DNA of 64,000 nucleotides from Sphingomonadaceae bacterium 3R27E2-A (GTDB lineage Bacteria; Pseudomonadota; Alphaproteobacteria; Sphingomonadales; Sphingomonadaceae): the NCBI GenBank assembly GCA_005503165.1, contig SCNT01000009.1, forward strand, positions 1-64,000, in the 5' to 3' direction. Shown one piece after another: positions 54,901 to 63,635 of the stretch. A program made the translations under genes and the position numbers. The notes below the pieces were generated by a model. That model did not search any database and had not been told where the DNA came from. It saw nothing but the letters and a program-made list of their open reading frames with translations. Every line of letters begins with the position of its first letter. The stretch's first letter is position 1.

Positions 54901-55007
54901 TGCTGCGCGGCGACCAGAACCAATATTGCGTCAATAACAAGGCATTGCTCTGCTTCCAGGGGCTTACCGATCGCCGCGTTACCGCAGGGGTCAGCGTGAA
55001 GTTCTAA
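51975..55007 (+). CDS. TonB-dependent receptor of the alginate locus, second
   Basis: A 1,010-residue outer-membrane receptor starting at ATG 51975 after AGGGAGAGTGGG. Signal peptide ends near PAFAQ. TonB box EAIVVTGIRSSL, plug AEDIGKLPDQNLAEVLENV and TVGSGAGRSGISFEDLP, and barrel ending VTAGVSVKF. It belongs to the same TonB_Xanth_Caul class as 18682 and 41566. It is divergent from the PL6-PL17 operon and shares its promoter region, so it is very likely induced with the lyases and imports alginate fragments. Confidence 0.92.
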   Translation: MIRGSLVRGSRGNINFAAALLGTTALAMLAVPAFAQGTEAQSTDETGDEAIVVTGIRSSLATALGEKRTSDNIVEVIQAEDIGKLPDQNLAEVLENVTGVQITRQAGVGNAVQIRGTDANRTEINGVSTVGSGAGRSGISFEDLPAALIASVEVTKVPTAQTIEGSVGGTINLRTIRPLDLKDPLIAARAQFENSDLSKSTLPRVSATLGNRWDTGIGEIGIVVSGSYARQDVAAFKPRVDRDALVLPGSGPSAEAFPFLRIQFLQQGLENYEYETYNGTAALEWKPNDDLKFYFDATLNNQQRGQQSHRVQISGTATPSVVDAMNNTDFETVDFGTLDGPNGPIDLGTVQAALAGTIGIGGSTGTVIDPNLRTSSDTGARVTKSRVFDFGTDWQVTDKLKMRAELSLSTSKSDFPNFSTTLDFINPNGPQPVIGRSIDNGVPIEFDLRGGTLQFGIDQASPFGPTTAQLLDPANYQLQQVTQGANSTDNQERAARLDFSYDTTDLNPFVTSIDFGWRWNRTSAENSEFSNNVSLTNTTTAWNRPSGDLFSDILIPGPSNFNAADGRRLYFPDFLLIDGGLAFRDPASVLAALNEAIAASNAARTQGPAVASLATPTESFAGFFKIKETTNAAYFQANMEGEIAGMPVRGNAGFRWLRTKLSSTGNNIANGTVTGQTVAKSNYNFLLPRFSLVLEPADKLLVRAGIARDIRRPNFDTLSTSFSFGTGANTPVAVGNPDLVPEAVWSFDLSGEYYFAPSSLISIGFFHKSRTNLFAQRQEDPAPNLDANGNLNISIDPACPGGGIYNPIANRNINNPIQGVGICVPRSSTFNVPGSTTQTGIEVAFQHDLSAWEDTLGFASGFGVIGNFTYQKTGGSAREYRVADGPRTVFTQLGFPNSRDLITLTNLSKYAYNATLFYDKYGLNARLRYTWRSSYVSNDPFFFGLPLINGARGQLNASINYDITDNINVGVEGINLLRGDQNQYCVNNKALLCFQGLTDRRVTAGVSVKF

Positions 55008-55632
55008 CCGCCGATTCTGCGGAGGGGCGCGCGGTGGATGCGGCTGCAGGACGGATGGGATTTGCCCCGTGGAAATCTCGCGCTGGCGACTGGCTCCCGA
55101 TGCCAATGGTCGTCGCGAGGCGGATCAAGGATCGGGCAGCCCTGAAAGTCGCGCACATGACAGTGTTGGCCCGAGCAGGTTCGTGCCGTTGCCATTATGA
55201 CTTATACAGGTAAAGCTGCACCAGTGCAGCGCGATGCATTCTACCCGTGCATCGCAAGATTTCGGCAAGATGTTCAGGATCTGCAATGGGAGTGGGGCGA
55301 GCCATGGCCCTTCCGGGTGGCAAGACGCGGCAGGGCGACGCCGATGCGCGCTGGGGCCAAGCATAGCGGCGGGTGCGACAAATTCGAGCCCGGAAGCGAA
55401 CCCAGCGGGTTTGCGTCACTCGAGAGGCACGATAGGAGTCGGGCGTGCATCTCGCGGAGCGGGCCGAAAACCGGTCGTTCGAGAAGGCTTGCAGCAGAGC
55501 GATAGAACAGGCCGCCGACGCTGGCGGAGTCGAGTTCACCGACCCGGTATTTCGCGGAATGATCTACCTGACAAGCGCGTGATCCTCCACACCGGCCGGG
55601 GATGTACGTTCATATTTGGCCTGAGCGAAATA
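55008..55632. other. Intergenic region without recognised gene
   Basis: About 625 bp between convergent transcription units. Open frames are present on both strands but none has a ribosome site or family resemblance. It separates the alginate locus from the third island. No repeat or RNA gene was recognised. Confidence 0.5.
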
Positions 55633-56526
55633 TCAGGGTAGCGGCTGTAGGAAGTCGAACAGAGCCCTTTCGGCGTCCGGTTCGCTCAGCATCGGAGCAT
55701 GCCCGACACCTGCGATTTCGGCCACCGTGATAGATGGCGCCGAACGCTGCATCTTCGCGGCGATCGCTGCGGTAACCAGATCCGAATGCTCACCCCGCAT
55801 TAACAAGACCGGACGTCTGGCAAGTCTTCGAAAGAGCCACCAAGCGATCCAAGACGAGCGCTTGACGGGCTGGGCGCTAAGCGGCTTTCGAATTTCCGGA
55901 TCATAGTCCAGTTCAAGACTGCCGTCCGCATTGGTACGAAATGCACGGCGGGCCATCAAATCCCAGTCGGCGCGCCCGCCTTGCGGGAAAGCATCCGCCA
56001 TGATCCTTTGCATATAGGCGGACGCTTCATCCCAATTTTGAATAGCTTCCGCCTTTCCGGCGTATCCTGTAATCCGATCTATACCTTCCTGAGCAATCTC
56101 CGGCCCTACGTCGTTCAAGACCGCCGCAGCAACAACGCGCCGCCGCAGCCCGCCGATCGCCATGGTTATGAGCCCGCCCATAGATGTTCCGACAAATATC
56201 GCGCGGCCTATGCCCAGAGCGTCGAGAAGCGCCAGCAAGTCACGAGCATAGGTAGGGACGGCGTAGCGGCCCGCGTCGGGGCTTCTTGCCGATTTGCCCC
56301 TGCCGCGGACATCCGGCACGATCACCCGGCGGCCTTCGGCCGCAAGCTGCGGCGCCAGAAGTTCGAAATCACTCGAATTGCGGGTAAGTCCGTGAAGGCA
56401 AACCACCGGCAACCGCGCTGCGCCGGCCGCGGCTTCATAGTCGCGCGCGTAAAGCTCGAGACCGTCACGCGACCGCCACCAGCGATCGACATAGCCAATC
56501 TCGCGCACTGCGCTTTCGATTGCCAT
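55633..56526 (-). CDS. Alpha/beta hydrolase
   Basis: A 297-residue cytoplasmic hydrolase. HGLTRNSSDFE is the oxyanion region, VGTSMGGLI the nucleophile elbow, and GVGHAPML the His; the Asp is likely in MRGEHSDLV. ATG at 56526 is used here; a TTG at 56535 overlapping the receptor stop is possible. It resembles meta-cleavage-product hydrolases and epoxide- or ester-cleaving relatives, without a clear subgroup. It follows the TonB receptor directly, so they share a transcript. Confidence 0.88.
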   Translation of the reverse strand: MAIESAVREIGYVDRWWRSRDGLELYARDYEAAAGAARLPVVCLHGLTRNSSDFELLAPQLAAEGRRVIVPDVRGRGKSARSPDAGRYAVPTYARDLLALLDALGIGRAIFVGTSMGGLITMAIGGLRRRVVAAAVLNDVGPEIAQEGIDRITGYAGKAEAIQNWDEASAYMQRIMADAFPQGGRADWDLMARRAFRTNADGSLELDYDPEIRKPLSAQPVKRSSWIAWWLFRRLARRPVLLMRGEHSDLVTAAIAAKMQRSAPSITVAEIAGVGHAPMLSEPDAERALFDFLQPLP

Positions 56527-56531
56527 CTGCC

Positions 56532-58868
56532 TCAAAACTTCACCGACGCTGCGACAAATATCTGGCGTGGATTGCCGTAGAATGCGGTAAGCGTCCCTTC
56601 CCTTCCGAGAGCGGGTATGAGATTCCCGGACGCATTTCGGAGCAAGGCGCCCGTGCGGGCATCGACTGCCATGAACGTGTAGCCCGACGTCTTGTAGCGC
56701 TTGTCGAGCAGATTCTTGCCATGGAGGCCGACGGACCAGCGTCCGCCCGGCGCGCGGTACACAAGATTGGCGTCGAACAGGGAGTAGCCGTCCTGATCGA
56801 GGAACGGGTTGGGAATCTCAAACTGGTAAGTCTTCGAACGATACGACCAGGTGGCAGACGCGTTTATGCTCCCGTCACCGACTGGCATCAGATAGGCAGC
56901 GGTAACGCTCGAGGTCCACTTTGGCGTATTCTGTACCTGCCGGAAATCTGCGACATCCACGGGCGCTCCCGCTACGAGGGTCACATATTCCTTGTACTCG
57001 GCATCGATATAGCCGAGCGTCCCGGCGACGCTCAAGCCGCCGGGGAGGCGGACATTGGCTTCCGCCTCTACGCCGCGAAACCGAGCCTTGCCCGCGTTGC
57101 TCACGACGCCGCAGAAGCTTGGCACGCCGGCGACCGTGCAGCCGACCGATCCGGGAATCTGGACATTCTTGTAATCGGCATGAAATGCTGCGAGCGCCAG
57201 CGTCAGTCGCCGGTCGAAAAGGGCGCCCTTGTAGCCGATTTCGTAGCTGTCGACCGACTCGGGTGCGAAGCTCAGGAACGCGGCGACCTCGTCATTTTCC
57301 TGGACGCCGTTTCCATTCAGGTCCGGCGCGTTCGCGCCAACCCCGCGTGGATCGAAACCGCCACCTTTGAAGCCCTGGGAATAGCTGGCGTAAAGATTGT
57401 GATCGGGCGTCGGCTTGAAGCTGATCGAGGCGCGGGGCGTGAACTTGCTGAACACGCTACGCCCCCTGAAATTGGTCGACGGACCACCCAGCGGTACGCC
57501 CGCGCCGCCGAACACGGTGGATCCGCCGCCGAGATAATTCTGGCGAAGTATCTGGGCTTTGCGTTCATCCCAAGTGTAGCGCCCGCCGACCGACAGGCTG
57601 AACTGATCAGAGAAGTCATAGGTGAAATCACCAAAGGCTGCGAGCGTGTTGGTCCGCACATCTGCACTCGTATATGCCGCAAGGGTCGGCACGGTTGTGA
57701 AGATGCGCGCATCGAACTGCGTCAGCGCCGATGCGTCGAGATAGTAGCCGCCGATCAGACCGTGAAAGCGATCGGTGTCGATCAGCAGCTGAATTTCCTG
57801 ACTGAACTGCGTATTGTCATATAGCCCTGGAACGTCCGTATCTTCCGATGGCAGCGCGTCGAAATCGATCGGGCCTGCCGATTTGTCAGCACGATAGGCC
57901 GTGATGGACCGGAACATGATGCTGTCAGCCGGACGCGCCTCGAGAAAGAGCGACGCGCCCCACGCTTCGACGTCCTGCTTTGGGGTGTTGAGGGCTCCCC
58001 GCGTGTCATAAACATCGGACAAAACGGGCGCGCCGGTAAGCTGGCTCACGATCAGCCTGTGCCCTCCCCTCGGATTCGACATGTCATGGGTATAGTCGCC
58101 GGTAAGCCGGGCGAAGATCTGATCTCCATGCACCTCGGCGGTCCCGCGAGCAGCGATCACCTTTTTATCGTAATTGTCCAAGCCGGTCGTCAGATTATCG
58201 CCGAATCCGTCCCGATTTAGCGATGCGAATGCGCCACCGAGACGAAGGATACGGCCCGAATCGACGGGCATGCTCGCACTTACAACCGCGTCGCGCTGAT
58301 CGTAGCTTCCGTAGGCGGCTCGCAGGTTGATCTCGGCTTCGTCGGGAAGCTTCTTGGTGACATATTTGACCGCGCCGCCGACGGTATTGCGGCCATAGAG
58401 CGTTCCCTGCGGTCCTCGAAGGATTTCGATCCGTTCTACATCATAAATATCAAGAACGGCAGCCTGGGGACGATTCAGATACACGTCGTCGAGATAGATA
58501 CCCACACCCTGCTCGAAACCCGAGACGGGATCCTGCTGCCCGACGCCGCGAATGAAGGCAGTGAGCGTCGAGTTGGTTGCACGCGACGCCTCGAGGGTGA
58601 CGTTGGGCGTGACATTCGACAAATCGGTGATGTCGATCGCGCCCTGTGCTTCGAGCTTTTCTCCGCTGAACGCGGTGATCGCGATCGGGACATTGATGAG
58701 CGTTTCCTCGCGCCGACGAGCCGTGACGACGATCTCGCTACCGTCGTCCGCCGCCGACACATTCTCTGTCCCGGCAGGCGCTCCCTCCTGTGCGTGCGCA
58801 ACCGCGACGGCTCCTGAAGCTACGCCAGCAAGAATGACCGCACGCGCGGCTTTTCCCAGAATGAACAT
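56532..58868 (-). CDS. TonB-dependent receptor (catabolic sphingomonad type), third island
   Basis: A 778-residue outer-membrane receptor with GGGGAGAGGGTAG before the ATG. Signal peptide MFILGKAARAVILAGVASGA. TonB box EIVVTARRREETLINVP, plug IEILRGPQGTLYGRNTVGGA, barrel ending RQIFVAASVKF. It belongs to the same class as the receptor at 26551 but is only moderately similar. It is divergent from a TetR regulator. It probably imports the compound cleaved by the hydrolase at 55633. Confidence 0.92.
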   Translation of the reverse strand: MFILGKAARAVILAGVASGAVAVAHAQEGAPAGTENVSAADDGSEIVVTARRREETLINVPIAITAFSGEKLEAQGAIDITDLSNVTPNVTLEASRATNSTLTAFIRGVGQQDPVSGFEQGVGIYLDDVYLNRPQAAVLDIYDVERIEILRGPQGTLYGRNTVGGAVKYVTKKLPDEAEINLRAAYGSYDQRDAVVSASMPVDSGRILRLGGAFASLNRDGFGDNLTTGLDNYDKKVIAARGTAEVHGDQIFARLTGDYTHDMSNPRGGHRLIVSQLTGAPVLSDVYDTRGALNTPKQDVEAWGASLFLEARPADSIMFRSITAYRADKSAGPIDFDALPSEDTDVPGLYDNTQFSQEIQLLIDTDRFHGLIGGYYLDASALTQFDARIFTTVPTLAAYTSADVRTNTLAAFGDFTYDFSDQFSLSVGGRYTWDERKAQILRQNYLGGGSTVFGGAGVPLGGPSTNFRGRSVFSKFTPRASISFKPTPDHNLYASYSQGFKGGGFDPRGVGANAPDLNGNGVQENDEVAAFLSFAPESVDSYEIGYKGALFDRRLTLALAAFHADYKNVQIPGSVGCTVAGVPSFCGVVSNAGKARFRGVEAEANVRLPGGLSVAGTLGYIDAEYKEYVTLVAGAPVDVADFRQVQNTPKWTSSVTAAYLMPVGDGSINASATWSYRSKTYQFEIPNPFLDQDGYSLFDANLVYRAPGGRWSVGLHGKNLLDKRYKTSGYTFMAVDARTGALLRNASGNLIPALGREGTLTAFYGNPRQIFVAASVKF

Positions 58869-59068
58869 CTACCCTCTCCCCTAATTGATTCTATATGGTA
58901 TGAGAAACTCGTACGCCGAGGTGAACGAGTCGTCAACTTCAGATTCTGGCCGATGTCTCGAGATCTCTGCCTTCATGCGCCGTAGCGCATTGATGAAGTC
59001 GATGTATTCATACCTATTAGTATTTATGCGCCTTGACCGGCCGGATAGCAGTCCGATAGGCGTACGCT
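58869..59068. promoter_or_regulatory. Divergent promoter region, receptor / TetR
   Basis: A 200-bp AT-richer region. CGTACGCC at 58910-58917 and its reverse complement GGCGTACG at 59059-59066 lie close to the two start codons, 140 bp apart. They are candidate TetR half-sites or paired operators. TACCTATTAGTA in the middle is another symmetric stretch. Confidence 0.4.
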
Positions 59069-59698
59069 ATGTCCGGCACCCAATCTATCAAGCCCGCGGG
59101 GGGCGAAGTCCGCAGCCCCCCCCCTTCCCGCGCTCTGAAGCGCGGCCCGAAGCGCAAACTCGACGAAGATCACTGGTTTGAGGCCGCGCTGGACGCGATG
59201 GCGATCGGCGGCGTGGAGCGGGTGAGGATTGACCGCCTTGCCGCTGATCTTGGCGTCACCAAGGGCAGTTTCTATGTCCTCTTCCGGTCACGCGACGCGT
59301 TTCTCGACGAACTCCTTGCCCATTGGCGCCGGATTTCCACCTTGCAGGTGATTGCAGAATTGAGCGCAATCAACGAACCGCCCCTCGATCGCCTGGCTCG
59401 CGTTTTTGCCATCTCAACCTCCGATCGCGCCAAACGACGGGCGCGCATCGAGGCAGGGTTTCGCCTTTGGGCTTATGATGATCTCCGCGCCTCCCAAACG
59501 ATGAGGGAAATCGATCACCATCGCCTCCTCTATTTCCAATCTGTGGTCGCAGCCTCTGGGATATCGGCAGATGATGCCCGGCCACGGGCGTTTCTCATCT
59601 ACTCCTACCTGATTGGCGATGCGATGCTGGCGGCCGGGCAGGATGATCTACGGGAAGTATGCAGAGCCTTTCTGTCGACCGGAAGCGAGCGGCAATAA
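59069..59698 (+). CDS. TetR-family regulator
   Basis: A 209-residue regulator. After a basic, Pro-rich N-terminal tail, the HTH lies at about residues 35-85 (RVRIDRLAADLGVTKGSFYV, FRSRDAFLDELLAHW). The C-terminal helical ligand domain has no recognised subgroup. It is divergent from the TonB receptor, which it probably represses until a ligand arrives. The ATG at 59069 has no strong ribosome site; a later start is unlikely because it would cut the HTH arm. Confidence 0.88.
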   Translation: MSGTQSIKPAGGEVRSPPPSRALKRGPKRKLDEDHWFEAALDAMAIGGVERVRIDRLAADLGVTKGSFYVLFRSRDAFLDELLAHWRRISTLQVIAELSAINEPPLDRLARVFAISTSDRAKRRARIEAGFRLWAYDDLRASQTMREIDHHRLLYFQSVVAASGISADDARPRAFLIYSYLIGDAMLAAGQDDLREVCRAFLSTGSERQ

Positions 59699-60008
59699 TC
59701 ATTCATGGCCCGGTAGCGTCTCGTTCGCTCACCATAGCACTCGCCAACTATGGCTGCGAACGCGCGGTCGGCTGACACACGAGACCGCAATGCTTCACAA
59801 TTTGCGCTGAGCGGGCTGACGGAATCGCGAAGACTGTCGGGTGCTCCAGCGACATGCCGGCTTCGTCATGGACATCGAGGAGCTCGGGCGAGATATTGAT
59901 GTGCTTCGGCCCCAGGGCGGAGCGCTCCAAGCGTCGTCGCGGGAGGGGACGCCGAAGTTCAGTCGGAACCGAACCTGCCGCGGCTCCAGAACATAATGGT
60001 ATATTGCA
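59699..60008. other. Intergenic region without recognised gene
   Basis: About 310 bp between convergent TetR and GntR genes. No gene, repeat or clear terminator is seen. Confidence 0.45.
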
Positions 60009-60632
60009 TCAAGAGAGACAGGATTTTGCCAGACCCTCGATGTGGATCCGGGCGGCAGCTTTGGATCCTTCCACATCTCCTGCAGACACATTTTCGATCA
60101 GCCCGTTCAGCCGGTCCTGAAATCCTCGCAAGTCAGGCGCTGTGTCTGAGGATTGCATGACGAAAAAATTCGCCATGCTGATTAACGATCCGAATTTCTG
60201 GCTTATGAGCGACGATCCAGCCATCGCGTGAACAATGTCGAGGACTTCCTTGCCTCGCAGGAGCTTTTCGCTATCCGCAAGGCCGTCCCATTCACCGGCG
60301 AGTGTGCGCATGGCGACGATGATGGCCCGTCGCCCTCCTTCGCCGCGCGCAGCCGCAAGGCCGGCGAATTCCTCCTCCACAAGGACGAGGCAGCGGAAAA
60401 AATCATCGATTCTTCCCGGACTCGGATGGACTACATCACAGCCGACCTGAGGCACGACGCGGACATATCCCTCTACCGCCAGCGCATTTAGCGCAGCTCC
60501 GATCGGTTGCCGGCTGGCACCGGTTTCCGCAGCGAGGTCGTTCACGATTATCCGATCGCCGAAGCGATATTTCCCGCAGATCAGTCGGCATAACAGCTCG
60601 TCATAGAGCGTGTCCCGCTTGTTGGCGCTCAT
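60009..60632 (-). CDS. GntR-family regulator
   Basis: A 207-residue regulator; ATG at 60632 (MSANKRDTLYDELL) is preferred over the TTG at 60710 that overlaps the CoA-transferase stop. Winged helix at residues 8-72 (RIIVNDLAAETGASRQPIGA). The FCD-like domain is short (RCLVLVEEEFAGLAAARGEG, GLIENVSAGDVEGSKAAAR). It lies 67 bp after the CoA-transferase gene and likely regulates it. Confidence 0.85.
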   Translation of the reverse strand: MSANKRDTLYDELLCRLICGKYRFGDRIIVNDLAAETGASRQPIGAALNALAVEGYVRVVPQVGCDVVHPSPGRIDDFFRCLVLVEEEFAGLAAARGEGGRRAIIVAMRTLAGEWDGLADSEKLLRGKEVLDIVHAMAGSSLISQKFGSLISMANFFVMQSSDTAPDLRGFQDRLNGLIENVSAGDVEGSKAAARIHIEGLAKSCLS

Positions 60633-60699
60633 CGCTCGAGCCTCGCGCTCGCTATTCGGACGTTGGTTAGCCCCGCCCGGACCCAAGCGATCCCTAGTC

Positions 60700-61905
60700 T
60701 CATCCGACAATGCCCCGAGCCCGCAAAGCGGCGATTTGGCCGGAGTTCAAACCGAGGTCGCGAGCCAGAATTTCGTCGGTGTTTTCACCGAGCATCGGTG
60801 GCGCGCTCGAAGCGACGGCCCGCTTCCCGTCGATCATGATCGGGCTTGCGACGCCGGGAAGGTCACCGAGCTGCTCATGTTGGAGTTCGACCTTCATTCC
60901 CCGGTGCCGGACATGAGGATCGGCAAATACGTCGGCGATCTCGTTGATCGGCCCTGCCGGGACACCGGCCGCGTCCAGCCTCTCGATCCATGTGTCGGCG
61001 CTGGCTACGGCGAACAACGGGACGAGTTCGCACTCAAGCGCAGACTTGTGAGCGGCGCGGGAGCCATTGGTGGCGAAGCGGGGATCTTCTGCAAGATCCG
61101 GGCGGCCGACCGCTTCACACAATCGCCGGAATTGCGAATCATTTCCTATCGCGAGATTGATCCCGCGGTCAGCGGCCAAGAATGATTGATAGGGAACGAT
61201 ATTGGGATGCGCATTCCCGTAGCGGGGCGGGTTCTGCCCGGTCGCAAAATAGTTGAAGGCCTGATTTGCGAGCGTCGCGACCGTTACGTCGAGCAAGGAA
61301 ACGTCGAGATGACAACCGGAGCCGGTGCGACCCTGCTTGAAGAGAGCGGCAAGGATCGCAGCCGTGGCGTATAGACCGGTCATGATATCCGAGAGCGCGA
61401 CGCCTGTTTTCATGGGACCGCTTTCGGGCGAGCCCGTCACGCTCATCAGGCCTCCCATGCCCTGAGCGATAAAGTCGTAGCCCGGGCGGCCGCTGTAGGG
61501 GCCATCCTGGCCAAATCCCGTGACCGAGCAATAGACCAGCCGGGGATTTAGAGAGCGCAGGCTTTCCGCGTCCAATCCATATCGCTTGAGCACGCCAACC
61601 TTGAAATTCTCGACGACGACGTCGGACCCGGCGGCCAGGGTCCGGATGAGTTCCTGACCCTCGGAGCTGGCGAAGTCGGCGGCGAGCGCCAGCTTGCCGC
61701 GATTTGCGCACAGATAATAGGCCGAAGTCTGCACATCATTCCGCTGCAGCCATGGGGGCCCCCATTTCCGCGTATCGTCCCCCTCGTGCGGTCGTTCGAC
61801 CTTGATCACGGTGGCCCCCATATCGGCCATGAGCTGCGTCGCCCATGGCCCAGCCAGCACGCGACTAAGGTCAAGAATCCGGACGCCCTCGAGCAACCGG
61901 TTCAT
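60700..61905 (-). CDS. Class III CoA-transferase (CaiB/BaiF family)
   Basis: A 401-residue enzyme. LLEGVRILDLSRVLAGPW is the typical N-terminus, KVERPHEGDDTR and CANRGKLALAAD follow, and the catalytic Asp is in GRPGYDFIAQGMGG. The C-terminal half has GVPAGPINEIADVFADPHV. It moves CoA between carboxylic acids (formyl-, carnitine- or mesaconyl-CoA transferase family). It starts with ATG after AAGGTG. A GntR gene follows. The acids used are not readable. Confidence 0.92.
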   Translation of the reverse strand: MNRLLEGVRILDLSRVLAGPWATQLMADMGATVIKVERPHEGDDTRKWGPPWLQRNDVQTSAYYLCANRGKLALAADFASSEGQELIRTLAAGSDVVVENFKVGVLKRYGLDAESLRSLNPRLVYCSVTGFGQDGPYSGRPGYDFIAQGMGGLMSVTGSPESGPMKTGVALSDIMTGLYATAAILAALFKQGRTGSGCHLDVSLLDVTVATLANQAFNYFATGQNPPRYGNAHPNIVPYQSFLAADRGINLAIGNDSQFRRLCEAVGRPDLAEDPRFATNGSRAAHKSALECELVPLFAVASADTWIERLDAAGVPAGPINEIADVFADPHVRHRGMKVELQHEQLGDLPGVASPIMIDGKRAVASSAPPMLGENTDEILARDLGLNSGQIAALRARGIVG

Positions 61906-62415
61906 TGCTCACACCTTTTCGCGATGATCCTGCTTGTCACTTTAACTTCTCGGCCCGCAAGTCGCATTGCGAAGCACGCCGCGCCCCTCGCGACGAAGCG
62001 AACTGAGTCCCGGCTTCCAGATGCTCGAGCCCGAGCAAGGCCTTCCACGGTGTCAATTTTCCTAGACCAATTATATTCCAGCGCATCAGCTCTCCAACTC
62101 GGCTCGTCGTCCGGTTGCCGAAGAGAACCGGGAGGAACGGCGAACGCGTAGCGCTAGGATCGGAGCGATTATCGCAATGGCGCGATGACCTGTCCTGTCC
62201 CGGTCAGAATTCCGCCTTCGGGCTAGCTCGCGGACAAGCCCGCCCCTCCACTCTTCGTCCCAAAATTCCATGTCGCAACACCACCCGACTATTGCATTAC
62301 GACGAATGTGATGCACTATGTGCGATACTCAATGGCTGAGCAAGGCTTGTTATTCAAGTTCATTCGCCTGTTCCGGAGAGCGACCGCGCAGGAGCTATTG
62401 GATGTCGGTAAGCTT
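61906..62415. other. Intergenic region before the DMT transporter
   Basis: About 510 bp upstream of two divergent genes (CoA-transferase minus, DMT transporter plus). The sequence is less GC-rich from 62040 onward. No gene is recognised. In-frame codons back to 62308 could extend the transporter but look unlike membrane protein. Confidence 0.4.
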
Positions 62416-63378
62416 ATGATGGCCTTTCGCGACCGGGTTTGGGGCTCTGCGAGTTTGCTACTGTGTTGTGCATCGCTTTTTTGGGCACTCAACCCCATCG
62501 TTGCACGGGCCGTCCACCACCTGGTGTCGCCCTTGGGGATGGCGTTCTGGCGATGGGTCGTGGCGATGGGTGTCGGGATGATCTTCGCCTGGCCGCATCT
62601 TGTCGACGATCGTCGGGAGATTTTGCGCGAGTGGAAAATGCTCGCGCTGCTCGGGACACTGGGCATCGGAGCGTTTGCCCTCGTCGTCTATTGGGGGCTT
62701 CAATATACCACCGCAACGAACAATCTGATGATGCAAGGCGCGATGCCGTCGATGATCCTGCTTCTTTCAACACTGGTCTTCAGAGACAAAATCACGCCCG
62801 GTCAGCTGGTGGGAACTCTGGTTTCCCTCGCCGGCTTGCTGGTGATCGTGGCGCAGGGCAGTTTGGCGAACCTGCTGGCCATGACCTTCAACCGCGGGGA
62901 TGCCGCCGCGCTCTTCGGCGTTTTTCTTTATTCGCTATACTCGGCGCTGCTGCGCAAACGGCCTGCGATCCATCAGCTAAGCTTCCTGGTCACCCTGTTC
63001 GGTGTCGGGGCAGCCAGTATCGCGGTACCCTATTCCCTGGAGATCGCCCAAGGCCATTACATGGCGGCACGGGCCGAGGTCGTTCTTGCGATTCTCTACG
63101 TGGGGATATTCCCGTCGCTTCTCGCTTACTTTTTCTTCAATCGATCTGTCGACCTCATCGGCATCTCCCGCGCCAGCATCTATATGAACCTGCCACCGAT
63201 ATTCGGCGTTGGACTTGCGATCCTGCTACTGGGCGAGCGCCTCGCGCCGTTTCACCTTCTGGGCGCGGCGCTCGTGGCCTCAGGCGTTTTCCTGGCAACG
63301 CGCCGAGGAGCCGAGTCCTCACCCACGGTCGGCGAAGCAGAGCCCAAGGCAGCCGAAGCTGAGCCGATTTCCCGGTAG
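62416..63378 (+). CDS. DMT-superfamily transporter (EamA type)
   Basis: About 320 residues with roughly ten membrane helices in two EamA repeats. The first starts at ASLLLCCASLFWALNPIVAR, and the second near AALFGVFLYSLYSALL. GLQYTTATNNLMMQGAMPS and GERLAPFHLLGAALVASGVF are typical of the repeats. The C-terminal tail is Glu/Pro/Ala-rich. The exact start is unsure: ATG 62416 has a weak ribosome site, TTG 62398 has AGGAG four bases upstream. Probably an exporter of metabolites or amino acids. Isolated from other genes. Confidence 0.85.
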   Translation: MMAFRDRVWGSASLLLCCASLFWALNPIVARAVHHLVSPLGMAFWRWVVAMGVGMIFAWPHLVDDRREILREWKMLALLGTLGIGAFALVVYWGLQYTTATNNLMMQGAMPSMILLLSTLVFRDKITPGQLVGTLVSLAGLLVIVAQGSLANLLAMTFNRGDAAALFGVFLYSLYSALLRKRPAIHQLSFLVTLFGVGAASIAVPYSLEIAQGHYMAARAEVVLAILYVGIFPSLLAYFFFNRSVDLIGISRASIYMNLPPIFGVGLAILLLGERLAPFHLLGAALVASGVFLATRRGAESSPTVGEAEPKAAEAEPISR

Positions 63379-63570
63379 GGCAAAGGCAGATTTCCAACTC
63401 TACGAAGCAATTATCAGGCTTTTATAGTGCCAAGCATCGCGAACATTGAGCCGAGAGCGCATCGGAAAGCAACCCGGCCAGAAGACGCCGTCGCGCTGCG
63501 CACGATCGGACGAACTCTCCTTTAATGTGACCGATGTTGATCGAAGTCCGACAAGAAGGTGTCGGAGGGA

Positions 63571-63635
63571 ATGAAGAGAAGCAAGTTTCACGAACAGCAT
63601 ATCATCGCGATACTGCAGGAACTTGAGGAAGGGAT
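63571..63635 (+). mobile_element. IS3-family OrfA transposase remnant
   Basis: ATG at 63571, after GGAGGGA, opens MKRSKFHEQHIIAILQELEE, which closely resembles the N-terminus of IS3-family OrfA (MKxSxFTEEQIIxILxExE). The resemblance stops after about 22 codons, and the frame continues into unrelated Arg-rich sequence. It is a broken copy and a sign of past insertion at the right end of the island. Confidence 0.5.
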
